Part shown: positions 52,482 through 62,112 of the stretch, piece by piece
Numbering within the stretch: the first letter of the stretch is position 1
Layout of the letters: every line of letters starts with the position of its first letter
Assembly: GCF_900103665.1 (NCBI RefSeq)
Contig: NZ_FNGY01000002.1
Location: forward strand, 1 to 64,000
Direction of reading: 5' to 3'
Length of the DNA: 64,000 nt
From: Pedobacter steynii
Lineage (GTDB): Bacteria; Bacteroidota; Bacteroidia; Sphingobacteriales; Sphingobacteriaceae
The notes under the pieces: generated by a model
Seen by the model: the letters and a program-made list of their open reading frames with translations, nothing else
The model's database searches: none
Told to the model about the DNA's origin: nothing
Program-made: the position numbers and the translations under genes

Positions 52482-53660
52482 ATGGAAAGTGCAATCATCC
52501 AGCCTCTTAAGTCTAAGGAAAGAACGATTATCGTAGACATTCTACGGGCATGGGCCCTGCTTGGTGTAGCCATCGGCAATTACGTGGATTACTTTAGCGT
52601 GGGGAAGCCGGTAAAACATGCTCCGGATAAAATATCTGATATCCTGACCCTGGTAAACCAGTATTTTTTTGCCGCAAAATCATGGACATTACTCAGCATA
52701 TTATTTGGTTATGGTTTTGCCGTTTTAATGAATAATATCGCGCAAAAAGGTAAAAATCCCATCTTGTTTTTTTCCAAACGCATGTTTTGGCTGTTTGTTC
52801 TTGCCTTCATCAATTCTGCTTTCTGGTTTGGCGACATTTTAAAAGACTATGCCTTTTTAGGTCTCGTGTTGTTGCTGTTTTATCAGGCTTCTGCTAAAAC
52901 GGCTTTTAGGACAAGTATTCTTTTATTGCTCATCGTTCCCTTTGTATCCGCCTGGCTGACTGCTGTTTCTCATTATGACAATAATAAAGAGATGGCGAAG
53001 ATTTTACCACTTTATTACAGTCACAACTGGATGGATGTTTTTGTAATGAACCTCAGGGGAACTTATTTGCTGGAAATGGTCAATCCCCAATATGCAATCA
53101 CTGTTCACATTGTGATGTTTGCCTGTATGTTGCTTGGTTTTGCTGCTCAGCGGATTGGCTTTTTTGACCGGTTGCCTGAATTTAAAAAGCAATTAAAGCG
53201 CTTGTTTTGGATCAGCCTGGCAGGAGCCATTATATTTAATATGCTCTTAAAGGTAGCAGTTAGTCATGAGTTGAAGCTGTTGAAATTCTTCAGACCTGGA
53301 TATTGGGTGGTTTTAAGTACCATGCTCAGTATCATGTCTGGCATTTGCTGGCTTTATATCAGCGGTAAACTGAAAGGTTTTTTTTATGGCTTGCAATTCA
53401 TGGGTAAGATGACCCTGACCAATTATATGGTGCAAAATGTGATGGCCACATTCCTGTTTTTAAATGTTGGGTTCGGATGGTTTAATACAAAGCCTTATTG
53501 GTTTTATGTTTTAGCAGCAGTATTGGTCTTCGTTGCTCAGATCTTCATTAGCAAATGGTGGTTAAACCATTATAACTATGGCCCTGTAGAATGGATTTGG
53601 CGTCAGTTAAGTTATGGCAAGCGTTTGCCGATTAAAAAAGTAAAAGAAATCAAAGCATAA
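52482..53660 (+). CDS. DUF418 family membrane protein
   Basis: This 392-residue inner membrane protein has about ten hydrophobic helices. It opens with RTIIVDILRAWALLGVAIGNY, matching DUF418 proteins of the acyltransferase_3/YeiB-like group. The C-terminal block has GKMTLTNYMVQNVMATFLF and YNYGPVEWIWR, both hallmarks of the family. The function is unknown, and transport or membrane acylation has been suggested only by fold similarity. It is transcribed alone. Confidence 0.87.
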   Translation: MESAIIQPLKSKERTIIVDILRAWALLGVAIGNYVDYFSVGKPVKHAPDKISDILTLVNQYFFAAKSWTLLSILFGYGFAVLMNNIAQKGKNPILFFSKRMFWLFVLAFINSAFWFGDILKDYAFLGLVLLLFYQASAKTAFRTSILLLLIVPFVSAWLTAVSHYDNNKEMAKILPLYYSHNWMDVFVMNLRGTYLLEMVNPQYAITVHIVMFACMLLGFAAQRIGFFDRLPEFKKQLKRLFWISLAGAIIFNMLLKVAVSHELKLLKFFRPGYWVVLSTMLSIMSGICWLYISGKLKGFFYGLQFMGKMTLTNYMVQNVMATFLFLNVGFGWFNTKPYWFYVLAAVLVFVAQIFISKWWLNHYNYGPVEWIWRQLSYGKRLPIKKVKEIKA

Positions 53661-53770
53661 TCCATCTTTTTCCTCGGAAAATCCATCAAATTGTTAGCCC
53701 TTTTGTTCTAAATTTACAAATAGGGTTGGGAATCAAATAGATCAACACACGAAACCAAATAAATCTTTGT

Positions 53771-56089
53771 ATGTATCGCAGGCTTTTTTATTTAATGCTG
53801 GCGTTTGTGGCGGTCGTATATACGATACAAGCCTGCAATTCGTCGGTTAGTCAGGTTGTTGAAGAACAGATACCGGATAAGGTCAGCTATAATTTTCATG
53901 TCCGGCCGATTCTGTCGGATAAATGTTTCACCTGTCATGGGCCGGATGCCAATAAACGGGAAGCAGGATTAAGGCTTGATATTGCCGAAGAAGCTTATAA
54001 AGCATTAAAGGAAAACCCTTCTGCACATGCACTTGTTCCTTTTAAGCCTAAGGCTTCTGAAGTTTTCCTTCGCATTTCCTCTACCGATTCTGCTTTGATG
54101 ATGCCACCCAAATCTTCTAATCTGAAGCTCACTGCCCATGAAATTTCTATGATAGAAAAATGGATCAAACAGGGTGCTAAATATGAACGCCACTGGGCTT
54201 TTAATCCGCCTAAGGCTCCGGCTATCCCTAAAGTTAAAACTGAAGACTGGGCAAAGAATGAAATCGATCATTTTATCCTGGCAAAGTTGGAACAGAAAGG
54301 AGTAAAACCCAATGCGGAAGCCGATAAAGAAAGGTTGTTGAAAAGACTCAGCCTCGACCTGACCGGCTTGCCTCCTGACATCGCCATCATGGACAAATTC
54401 CTCGCCGACGGCAGCAGTAATGCCTATGAGAAAGTGCTGGAGTCACTATTGAAAAGCCCTGCTTATGGAGAGAAGATGGCCCTTCACTGGCTGGATGTTT
54501 CCCGCTATGCAGATTCCCATGGCTATCAGGACGACAACTACCGTTCTCAATGGCCCTGGAGAGACTGGGTGATTCATGCTTTTAATAAAAACATGCCTTA
54601 TGATGAGTTCATTACCTGGCAGCTTGCAGGAGACCTGATGCCGAATGCGACTAAAGAACAATTGCTTGCTACGGGTTTTAACCGCAACCATAAAATCACG
54701 GAAGAGGGCGGGGTAATTGATGAAGAATACCGCGTAGAGTACGTGACCGATCGTACGAATGCCTTTGGCAAAGCATTATTGGGCGTTACTTTAGAATGCG
54801 CCCATTGTCATGATCATAAATACGATCCCTTCTCTCAAAAAGAATATTATCAGGTATTTGCTTTCTTTAATAATGTAAAGGAAGTCGGGCTCGAATCCAG
54901 TGTCGGCGGGCCGGAAACCTATGCAAAGAAACCCCTGATGGAAATCAGCAATGAAGACGTTAAAAAGATATTAACGTTTGTCAATAAACAGGATACAAGC
55001 AAACTGATTGTTTCTGTGATGGGCGACAGAGATACTTTGAGAAAAACATACATCCTAAACCGGGGTGTTTATGATGCCCATGGTACTGAAGTTGAGGCTG
55101 GAACACCTAAATCGGTTTTGCCTTTTAGCAGTCAGTATGCTAAAAACAGGCTTGGATTATCTAAATGGTTATTTGATAAACAAAATCCACTAACCTCCAG
55201 AGTCTTTGTGAATCAGGTTTGGCAGGAGTTTTTTGGACGTGGTCTGGTGAAAACTTCAGGAGATTTCGGAATGCAGGGCGAGTTGCCTTCCCATCCGGAA
55301 TTGCTGGACTGGCTGGCGGTAGATTTTATGAACCATGGCTGGAATATCAAACGCCTGGTAAAGCAGATCGTTAGCTCGGCCACTTATCGGCAGTCGGCAG
55401 TAGTGACCGCTGAAAAGCTAAGAACAGATCCGGAAAATATTCTTCTGGCGAGAGCTCCACGCTACCGGATCCCTGCCGAATCGGTTAGAGATGTGGTTCT
55501 GGCAAGTAGTGGACTGCTGGTGAAAACCATTGGTGGGCCAAGTGTAAAGCCTTATCAGCCCGGCGGACTCTGGGAAGCGGCCACTTCAGGACGTGGAATT
55601 CTGGCCAATTACAAGCAGGACCATGGTCAGAGTTTATACCGGAGAGGCATGTACACCTTTATCAAGCGTACGGTGCCGCCTCCAACGATGAGCATTTTTG
55701 ATGCGAGCAACAGGGATCAGTGCGAGGTAAAACGCTTAAATACGAATACGCCTTTACAGGCATTGGTGATGTTAAATGATCCAACTGTACTGGAAGCCTC
55801 CCGTGTATTGGCAGCGAAATTATTACAGGAAAATACTGCGGTGGAGGCGAAGGTGATCAAAGCATTTCGCCTGATTGTATGCCGGAATCCCAACGAAAGG
55901 GAAATCAAGTTGCTCAGTTCTTATTATAATGATCAGTTAAAGGTATTTGCAAAAAATTCAAAAGCCGAAAAGGTGTTGGCGGTAGGAGAGTTCCCGATTC
56001 CTGAGAAAATCAACAAGCAGAGCCTGGCGGCAATGATGGAGGTCATGACGACCATTTACAATTTAGAAGAAACGATTACAAAAACCTGA
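53771..56089 (+). CDS. PSD1-type cytochrome/DUF1549-DUF1553 protein
   Basis: This 772-residue exported protein starts with a signal or lipoprotein-like segment (AFVAVVYTIQACNSS, possibly lipidated at the Cys). Next comes a planctomycete cytochrome C domain with haem site DKCFTCHGPD (about residue 55). DUF1549 (about 145-360) and DUF1553 (about 460-710, with VFVNQVWQEFFGRGLVKTSGDFG) follow. It is shorter than planctomycete relatives. It heads a four-gene operon with 3-, 8- and 9-nt gaps. The function is unknown, perhaps redox-linked degradation of a complex substrate. Confidence 0.85.
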   Translation: MYRRLFYLMLAFVAVVYTIQACNSSVSQVVEEQIPDKVSYNFHVRPILSDKCFTCHGPDANKREAGLRLDIAEEAYKALKENPSAHALVPFKPKASEVFLRISSTDSALMMPPKSSNLKLTAHEISMIEKWIKQGAKYERHWAFNPPKAPAIPKVKTEDWAKNEIDHFILAKLEQKGVKPNAEADKERLLKRLSLDLTGLPPDIAIMDKFLADGSSNAYEKVLESLLKSPAYGEKMALHWLDVSRYADSHGYQDDNYRSQWPWRDWVIHAFNKNMPYDEFITWQLAGDLMPNATKEQLLATGFNRNHKITEEGGVIDEEYRVEYVTDRTNAFGKALLGVTLECAHCHDHKYDPFSQKEYYQVFAFFNNVKEVGLESSVGGPETYAKKPLMEISNEDVKKILTFVNKQDTSKLIVSVMGDRDTLRKTYILNRGVYDAHGTEVEAGTPKSVLPFSSQYAKNRLGLSKWLFDKQNPLTSRVFVNQVWQEFFGRGLVKTSGDFGMQGELPSHPELLDWLAVDFMNHGWNIKRLVKQIVSSATYRQSAVVTAEKLRTDPENILLARAPRYRIPAESVRDVVLASSGLLVKTIGGPSVKPYQPGGLWEAATSGRGILANYKQDHGQSLYRRGMYTFIKRTVPPPTMSIFDASNRDQCEVKRLNTNTPLQALVMLNDPTVLEASRVLAAKLLQENTAVEAKVIKAFRLIVCRNPNEREIKLLSSYYNDQLKVFAKNSKAEKVLAVGEFPIPEKINKQSLAAMMEVMTTIYNLEETITKT

Positions 56090-56092
56090 TAT

Positions 56093-57544
56093 ATGGAAAA
56101 GGATTTTTTAGAACATGGCCTTAACTTTAACAGGCGCCGTTTCTTATCCAAGCTAAGTTTAGGCCTTGGCAGTGTGGCTTTAGGATCACTACTTATCCCG
56201 GATCTTTTTACGGGTGGCATGGACGAAAGCAGCCTTCCTCCGGGAATTCCTGATTTCGCGCCCAAAGCAAAGAGAGTGATTTACCTGTTTCAGAATGGAG
56301 CGCCCTCACAGCTGGAATCTTTTGATTATAAGCCAAAGCTGAGGGAAATGATGGGGCAGGAGCTTCCTGCTTCTATCCGTGCCGGGCAACGCCTTACCGG
56401 AATGACGGCCAATCAGGCTTCTTTCCCCTTAGTGGGATCATATTATGATTTTAAGCAATATGGTGATTCCAGGGCATGGGTAAGCGACCTGTTCCCTTAT
56501 ACTGCAAAGGTGGTCGACGATATTTGCATCATCAAGTCTATGCATACCGAGGCCATCAACCATGATCCGGCTTTAACCTTCTTTCAAACAGGAGCCCAGC
56601 AAGGCAACCGGCCAAGTATGGGTGCCTGGCTGAGTTACGGCCTGGGCAGTGAAAATAAAAACCTGCCAGCTTTTACGGTATTGCTTTCCAGAGGTAAGGG
56701 CAATGGGCAGGGGGTATATTCCAAACTCTGGACCAATGGATTTCTGGATTCTACCCACCAGGGAGTGCAGTTTAGCAGTGGAGAAGATCCGGTGCTGTAC
56801 CTGAAAGACCCTGAGGGACTTAACCGGTTTGAAAGGAGAAAGATGCTGGATAACCTGGCTCAGCTAAACGAGATCTCCTATAAGGAATTTGGTGACCCGG
56901 AAATCAGCGCGAAAGTGCAGCAGTATGAGATGGCCTACAGAATGCAAACTGCAGTGCCGGAAATTACAGATCTCAGCAAAGAACCCGACGATATCATTAA
57001 ACTTTATGGCCCCGATTGCCTGGTGCCGGGGACTTTTGCTGCCAATTGTTTACTGGCCAGGAAATTAAGTGAAAATGGAGTCCGTTTCGTTCAGTTGTAC
57101 CACCAGGGTTGGGATCAGCATGGAAATCTTCCCTCGGAAATGGCGGGACAGGCCAAGGATGTCGACCAGGCTTCGGCAGCATTGATCACCGATTTGAAAC
57201 AGAGGGGATTACTGGATGAAACACTCGTGATCTGGGGTGGCGAGTTTGGCCGTACCAATTACAGTCAGGGGAAGATGACGAAAGACAATTATGGAAGAGA
57301 TCATCATCCGCGTTGTTTTAGCATCTGGATGGCCGGAGGGGGAGTTAAACCGGGCATTGTATACGGAGAATCGGATGAGTTTGGCTATAACGTTATCTCA
57401 AACCCGGTACATGTGCATGATTTCCAGGCTACCGTTCTCCATCAGCTGGGACTGAATCATGAGAAACTGACTTTTAAACATTTGGGGCGCCGTTACCGGT
57501 TGACGGATGTTTCGGGCAAGGTCGTAAAAGACATTTTAATCTAA
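56093..57544 (+). CDS. DUF1501 family protein with Tat signal
   Basis: This 483-residue protein has an N-terminal twin-arginine signal (NRRRFLSKLSLGLGSVALG). The DUF1501 domain belongs to the sulfatase/alkaline-phosphatase superfamily, with VIYLFQNGAPSQLESFDYKP, GGEFGRTNYSQGKMTKDNYGRDHH and conserved Asp/His residues. It is probably periplasmic. DUF1501 genes accompany DUF1553 genes almost everywhere. The gap to the upstream gene is 3 nt and to the downstream gene 8 nt. The substrate is unknown. Confidence 0.87.
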   Translation: MEKDFLEHGLNFNRRRFLSKLSLGLGSVALGSLLIPDLFTGGMDESSLPPGIPDFAPKAKRVIYLFQNGAPSQLESFDYKPKLREMMGQELPASIRAGQRLTGMTANQASFPLVGSYYDFKQYGDSRAWVSDLFPYTAKVVDDICIIKSMHTEAINHDPALTFFQTGAQQGNRPSMGAWLSYGLGSENKNLPAFTVLLSRGKGNGQGVYSKLWTNGFLDSTHQGVQFSSGEDPVLYLKDPEGLNRFERRKMLDNLAQLNEISYKEFGDPEISAKVQQYEMAYRMQTAVPEITDLSKEPDDIIKLYGPDCLVPGTFAANCLLARKLSENGVRFVQLYHQGWDQHGNLPSEMAGQAKDVDQASAALITDLKQRGLLDETLVIWGGEFGRTNYSQGKMTKDNYGRDHHPRCFSIWMAGGGVKPGIVYGESDEFGYNVISNPVHVHDFQATVLHQLGLNHEKLTFKHLGRRYRLTDVSGKVVKDILI

Positions 57545-57552
57545 AATATTTT

Positions 57553-58578
57553 ATGGAAAGAAGAACATTTATAAAACATACTGCTGTTGTTTCGGCCAGC
57601 TTTTTTATTGCAAAAGACCTGTTTGCAAAGCCAGGAGGACCTGTTTATGGGCATAATGATATGCGTTACAGACTGGATACCAAATGGGGACAACTAAATC
57701 CTTTAAAAAATCCGGTAAACGATTGTCATGAGATGGTTCAGGACTCAAAAGGGAGGATCATATTGCTGACTAACGAGACCAAAAATAACATTCTAATCTA
57801 TAATAAGTCGGGCAAATTACTGGATTCCTGGGGGCATGAATTTCCAGGTGCACATGGGCTTACCCTGGCAAAGGAAAATGGTAAAGACTATCTTTTTATT
57901 ACAGATACGAACAGGCACCAGGTTTATAAAACGAGCCTGGACGGAAAGATCCTGATGACAATTGATTGTCCTATGGAGACAGGTCTGTATAAGAAGAAGG
58001 AGGAGTTTGTGCCAACCGAGACCGCGGTGGCTGACAATGGAGATATCTTTATTGCAGATGGATATGGCCTGCAATATGTTTTTCATTACAGTGCCGATGG
58101 GAAGTTGCTGAGCTACTTTGGTGGCAGAGGACCGGAAACGAAACACCTGGACAATGCCCATGGTGTATGTATCGACAAGCGTCAGGGAACCCCTTCTTTG
58201 TTGGTTACAGATCGTACCAGGAATTGTTTTAAGCGTTTCGATATGCAGGGCAATCTGAAGGAAATCATCCAGCTTCCCGGAGCCTGTGTTTGCAGACCAG
58301 TTATCAAAAACGACTACCTCTATGCCGCTGTTTTGCGTTCGCCGGACCTGAATAAAGAAGGCAGTGGTTTTACGACGATCTTAGACAAAAATAATAAAGT
58401 AGTTTCCAATTTGGGGGGAAGCGAACCGGTATATAAAGATGGGGTATTACAACCCATGGCACAGGCAGAAAAGATTTTATTAAATCCACATGATGTATGT
58501 GTAGATAATGATGAAAACCTGTATGTCGCACAATGGGCTTCCGGGAAAGTCTATCCTTATAAATTTACGAGGGTATAA
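57553..58578 (+). CDS. Exported NHL-like beta-propeller protein
   Basis: This 341-residue protein has a Tat-type N terminus (MERRTFIKHTAVVSASFFIA). NHL-like blades include GPETKHLDNAHGVCIDKR, PTETAVADNGDIFIADGYG and LNPHDVCVDNDENLYVAQW. The family resembles 6-bladed propellers found beside DUF1501/DUF1553 genes and peptidylglycine lyase-like proteins. The role is unknown, and binding of a polymer or partner protein is plausible. It is the third gene of the operon. Confidence 0.8.
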   Translation: MERRTFIKHTAVVSASFFIAKDLFAKPGGPVYGHNDMRYRLDTKWGQLNPLKNPVNDCHEMVQDSKGRIILLTNETKNNILIYNKSGKLLDSWGHEFPGAHGLTLAKENGKDYLFITDTNRHQVYKTSLDGKILMTIDCPMETGLYKKKEEFVPTETAVADNGDIFIADGYGLQYVFHYSADGKLLSYFGGRGPETKHLDNAHGVCIDKRQGTPSLLVTDRTRNCFKRFDMQGNLKEIIQLPGACVCRPVIKNDYLYAAVLRSPDLNKEGSGFTTILDKNNKVVSNLGGSEPVYKDGVLQPMAQAEKILLNPHDVCVDNDENLYVAQWASGKVYPYKFTRV

Positions 58579-58587
58579 TTTTTACTT

Positions 58588-60753
58588 ATGAGGATCACTT
58601 TTAAAGGTTTTGCAGAGCATGTTTTGTTTGCAGCTAACGTCTTTATTGTCTTTTTACTTGCTTTTGAAGATAAATTAGGAATTCCGCATTGGTTGCAGCC
58701 TTTCGGAAGAATGCATCCGATGATTCTGCATTTCCCGATTGTTATCCTGATGCTGGCGATGTTACTGGAATTTTTCCGGTTTAAAGAAGCCTATCTCAAG
58801 GAATCATTGTATCAGAATTTTACTTCGGGACTGTTGCTTTCCGGAACGCTGTTTTCGGCGCTGACGGTGGTCATGGGTTTGTTCTTGTCGAAAGAAGATG
58901 GTTATTCCGGAAGTCTGCTGCAATGGCATAAATGGACGGGGGTAAGTATTGTTTTTGTAGCTTCCATCGTTTACTGGTGTAGAAATACTTCCTGGTATAA
59001 GGTCAGGGTGGCCAGGGTAGGGGCGATCGCAACTACGCTTTGTATCATTCTTGCGGGTCATTATGGGGCATCTTTAACACATGGAGACAATTTTGTACTG
59101 GAATCTGTAACGGGAGCTGAGGCTTTGCCTAAAGTCCCTGTAGCGGAGGCAAGGGTGTTTGAAGATGTGATCCTGCCTGTTTTTTCTCAAAAATGCTTAA
59201 GCTGTCATAATCTGGAAAAAGCGAAAGGCAGTTTGATGATGCACAATGTAACCGCGCTGCTTAAAGGAGGGAAAAGTGGGAAGTTATTTGTGCCCGGGAA
59301 GCCCGAAATCAGCTTGCTGCTGGAACGGCTTCACTTGCCTATGGACGACAAGAAGCATATGCCTCCGAAAGGAAAAGACCAGCTGAGTAATGAAGAGATT
59401 TCGCTTTTACGATTGTGGATCAAGGGGAATGCCGAATTGAAGAAAAAGGTGGTTGAATTGCCTGTAAACGACTCTTTAAGAGCTCTCGCTACTACCTTTT
59501 TGGCACCTTCTGAATCTGCTGAAGAAAAGTATGCCTTTGCTGCTGCGGATGAAAATACGGTTAAAAAATTGAACAACAATTACCGGATTGTATACGCACT
59601 TGCGAAGGAATCGCCGGCACTGGCAGTGAATATTTATAACAAAAGCGAATATAAACCCGAAGCAGTAAAAGAACTGGAAGACGTTAAGAAACAAATTGTT
59701 TCGCTGAATCTGAAAGGACTGCCGGTTCGTGATGAGGAGTTGAAAACAATTGCGCGCTTTGAAAACCTGAGAGAGCTGAACCTTAATTTTACCAATATCA
59801 CTGGCTCCGGGTTAAAAGAACTGCAGGCTTTGAAATATTTAAATACGTTGTCGATATCAGGGACGAAGGTGAATTATGGCTTTGTAAAACAGATTGGCAA
59901 TATCAAAAGCCTTAAAAAGCTGACGTTATGGAATACCGGACTGAGCGAGTCTGAGCTGCAGCAATTGCAAAAATCGAATCCCAAAATTGCGGTGGTTTCT
60001 GGTTTTAAAGATGATGGTAAACATCCGATCCGGTTAAATCCGCCACGCATCACTACAGATGTTACTGTTTTTAAAGCATCGTTGGCGCTACAGATGAAGC
60101 ATCCGATCAATGGGGTTCAAATCCGTTATACTACGGACGGAACAGAACCGGATAGCTTGAAATCCATGTTGTTTAATCAGCAGCTGCTGATTAAAGAAAA
60201 TACGACCTTAAAGGCGAAAGCCTATAAAAAAGGTTGGTATGGGAGCGAGACATTCATCGCTAATTTCTATAAGAGTAGTTATCAGGTAGATACAATCCAG
60301 TTTCTATTGCCCCCGGAGGGTAAGTACGGCGTCGGAGCTTCAAAAGTCCTTTCAGATCATCAGTTAGGAGATTATCAGATCAATTCAGGGAAATGGGTTG
60401 GTTTCAGGAAGAATCATATGGAGACTTTAATGTTCTTCAGGCAGCCGGTAATGATGCAATCGGTGGTGTTAAATGTAATGAAAGACGTGCCAACCTATAT
60501 TTTTCCTCCTGTTGAGGTAGAAATTTGGGGAGGCTCGCAAAAAAATAACCTTCATTTACTGAGTAAGGTAAAACCTGAAGCGATTAAAAATGGAGCAGCG
60601 GAGCGGGCACTTATGAAAATAGAAGCGAAATTTAAGCCCCAAAACATTTCTTACCTGAAGATTATTGCCAGAAATCTGAAAGTACTTCCGGACTGGCATC
60701 CAGGTAAGGGGGAGCCTGCATGGCTGTTTGTAGATGAAATATTTTTGAATTAA
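58588..60753 (+). CDS. DUF2231/c-type cytochrome protein with LRR and chitobiase-like C-terminal domains
   Basis: This 721-residue membrane protein has N-terminal DUF2231-like helices (about 10-160, HPMILHFPIVILMLAMLLE). A PSCyt1 haem domain follows (FSQKCLSCHNLEKAKG, near residue 205). Leucine-rich repeat-like stretches span about 370-470. Next is a chitobiase/hexosaminidase C-terminal-like domain (IRYTTDGTEPDSLKSML), and last a discoidin-like tail. It is the last gene of the operon and could link haem-based electron flow to a periplasmic carbohydrate-related activity. Confidence 0.82.
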   Translation: MRITFKGFAEHVLFAANVFIVFLLAFEDKLGIPHWLQPFGRMHPMILHFPIVILMLAMLLEFFRFKEAYLKESLYQNFTSGLLLSGTLFSALTVVMGLFLSKEDGYSGSLLQWHKWTGVSIVFVASIVYWCRNTSWYKVRVARVGAIATTLCIILAGHYGASLTHGDNFVLESVTGAEALPKVPVAEARVFEDVILPVFSQKCLSCHNLEKAKGSLMMHNVTALLKGGKSGKLFVPGKPEISLLLERLHLPMDDKKHMPPKGKDQLSNEEISLLRLWIKGNAELKKKVVELPVNDSLRALATTFLAPSESAEEKYAFAAADENTVKKLNNNYRIVYALAKESPALAVNIYNKSEYKPEAVKELEDVKKQIVSLNLKGLPVRDEELKTIARFENLRELNLNFTNITGSGLKELQALKYLNTLSISGTKVNYGFVKQIGNIKSLKKLTLWNTGLSESELQQLQKSNPKIAVVSGFKDDGKHPIRLNPPRITTDVTVFKASLALQMKHPINGVQIRYTTDGTEPDSLKSMLFNQQLLIKENTTLKAKAYKKGWYGSETFIANFYKSSYQVDTIQFLLPPEGKYGVGASKVLSDHQLGDYQINSGKWVGFRKNHMETLMFFRQPVMMQSVVLNVMKDVPTYIFPPVEVEIWGGSQKNNLHLLSKVKPEAIKNGAAERALMKIEAKFKPQNISYLKIIARNLKVLPDWHPGKGEPAWLFVDEIFLN

Positions 60754-60783
60754 TCATGCAGCCTTCAGGTAAACTCCTATTGG

Positions 60784-60830
60784 ATGGCAAAGCAAGCTGT
60801 GTACCTTCGTAACTCATTTTGCTTTGCCAT
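60784..60830. terminator. Hairpin between the convergent DUF2231 and DUF4153-like genes
   Basis: ATGGCAAAGCAA (60784-60795) and TTGCTTTGCCAT (60819-60830) are perfect 12-bp arms around a 23-nt loop. There is no strong T-run, so it may terminate both converging transcripts only with help from Rho. Confidence 0.5.
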
Positions 60831-60850
60831 TTGTTGGCTTTTTCGCCAGT

Positions 60851-61786
60851 CTATTTATAGCCGAATATAAACGGAAATATAAAGGTGACAATAATTGTCC
60901 ATGCGCAGTAAACAGGCAGGTAAAAGGCAATGGTTTTCCCTACTCCATTGATGTCTGATTTTTTTGAAAGTACCCTGTAAAGTTTCAGGGTTACCAAAAT
61001 CAGGTGGATCAAAATCAAGACATTACCACCCAGAACTGCTGCTCTGTTTGGTGTGATGCCCCATTCTGAAATCCGGAACAAAATTGCAGAAAGCGCAATG
61101 CCATTCAGGACTATGGTCACAACAGACAGCAGGAAAAGAACCCAGATTTCAGTGGAATTTGTGATGTTCTTAGCTGTTTCTGCAATGGAAAAGAAAATGA
61201 TGGCCATAACACCGATTAATAAAGCATTAAACATGAGTAAGAAATCCCGGTCGGTATAAGGACTTTTACCTGAATAAACGATAGCCAGGAGATAAATAAC
61301 CAGCATTACCAATACCAAAGGGCTGAAAAGTTTAGCAATTACAGGCGAAACTCTGCCTACCAGTTGTGGATTGGTCTGGACAAGGTAAGTGCCCACGATT
61401 GGAGCGGCGGTAAGTCCGAAAATTCCGACATACTGAAAATAAAATTTTTCGATGTGAATACCAATTAAGGAGAATAGCCCATTGGTTATTGCGCTCATTA
61501 AGCCACCTGCGATCAGAATTAGTGTGGTCATGACAACCAGGTCGCCGTTGTACCTTAAATAGCTAAGCCGCTTCTCATCGTTATTTCTGTGCTCCGCGAC
61601 AAAAGCAAAACCCAGTATGGACCATAAAAATAAGACTAAGTGAATACAGGATAATATTAAAGTGTCGCTTTTCTTAACATGAGGCAAGAAATTGATAAAT
61701 ATTACAGCAACAAGAGTGGTCGTAACAATGAAGGCAATTTTTCCGGTTGATAATTTGTTCTTCCAGGCAAAGTAAGCAGATAACAC
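60851..61786 (-). CDS. DUF4153-like membrane protein, C-terminal part (frameshifted from the upstream ORF)
   Basis: This 311-residue segment has about eight or nine hydrophobic helices, including FGLTAAPIVGTYLVQTNPQL and VSPVIAKLFSPLVLVMLVIY, typical of DUF4153-type proteins. The displayed start is GTG 61786, but the frame stays open upstream to 61846 with INEEFFYQRNIGFIIFPV, which has no start codon of its own. It continues in sequence from the 86-residue ORF 61834-62094 with a -1 frame change at the T6 tract. Together they would make a 414-residue protein. Either a mutation or programmed frameshifting is possible. Confidence 0.7.
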   Translation of the reverse strand: MLSAYFAWKNKLSTGKIAFIVTTTLVAVIFINFLPHVKKSDTLILSCIHLVLFLWSILGFAFVAEHRNNDEKRLSYLRYNGDLVVMTTLILIAGGLMSAITNGLFSLIGIHIEKFYFQYVGIFGLTAAPIVGTYLVQTNPQLVGRVSPVIAKLFSPLVLVMLVIYLLAIVYSGKSPYTDRDFLLMFNALLIGVMAIIFFSIAETAKNITNSTEIWVLFLLSVVTIVLNGIALSAILFRISEWGITPNRAAVLGGNVLILIHLILVTLKLYRVLSKKSDINGVGKTIAFYLPVYCAWTIIVTFIFPFIFGYK

Positions 61787-61833
61787 CGGGAAAATGATAA
61801 AACCAATGTTCCTTTGATAAAAGAATTCTTCAT

Positions 61834-62094
61834 TTATGGCAAAAAATGCGGGAGCTTTGCGATAAGACCTGCGATCAGCGAAGCGATAATGATAAATAAT
61901 AATTCCTTCCCGGTGCCTTTGTTGATTTCATCGCTTTTGTAATTCAGTCTTTCATTCCAGAAGTCAGCGACCGGGTTGCCTTTAAGCTCTGGATATAGTA
62001 CACCGAACTCCCGTTTAAAAGTCAGCTTGTTACTGCGGTACATCTTTTCGAGTTGTCCCGGCTCGTTTAAATGGTTGATTATTTCGTCTTTCAT
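61834..62094 (-). CDS. DUF4153-like membrane protein, N-terminal part (frameshifted)
   Basis: This 86-residue ORF has a soluble head (MKDEIINHLNEPGQLEKMYR, then YPELKGNPVADFWNERLNY) and a first membrane helix ELLFIIIASLIAGLIAKLPHF, after which it stops. The next helix of the same protein is found in the -1 frame (see 60851-61786), so this is the N-terminal part of one gene. The stop falls 4 nt after the slippery heptamer at 61846-61840. It lies 18 nt after the 112-residue membrane protein gene, in the same operon. Confidence 0.7.
   Translation of the reverse strand: MKDEIINHLNEPGQLEKMYRSNKLTFKREFGVLYPELKGNPVADFWNERLNYKSDEINKGTGKELLFIIIASLIAGLIAKLPHFLP
61840..61846 (-). other. Slippery heptamer T-TTT-TTG at the frameshift
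   Basis: In the zero frame the minus strand reads CAT TTT TTG CCA TAA. The heptamer T TTT TTG is in the correct register for -1 slippage, and reading TTT TTT GCC ATA continues into the downstream frame. It also marks a homopolymer where loss of one T (T7 to T6) would give the same result. Confidence 0.6.
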
Positions 62095-62112
62095 GAGTTT
62101 ATACTTTTTAGT

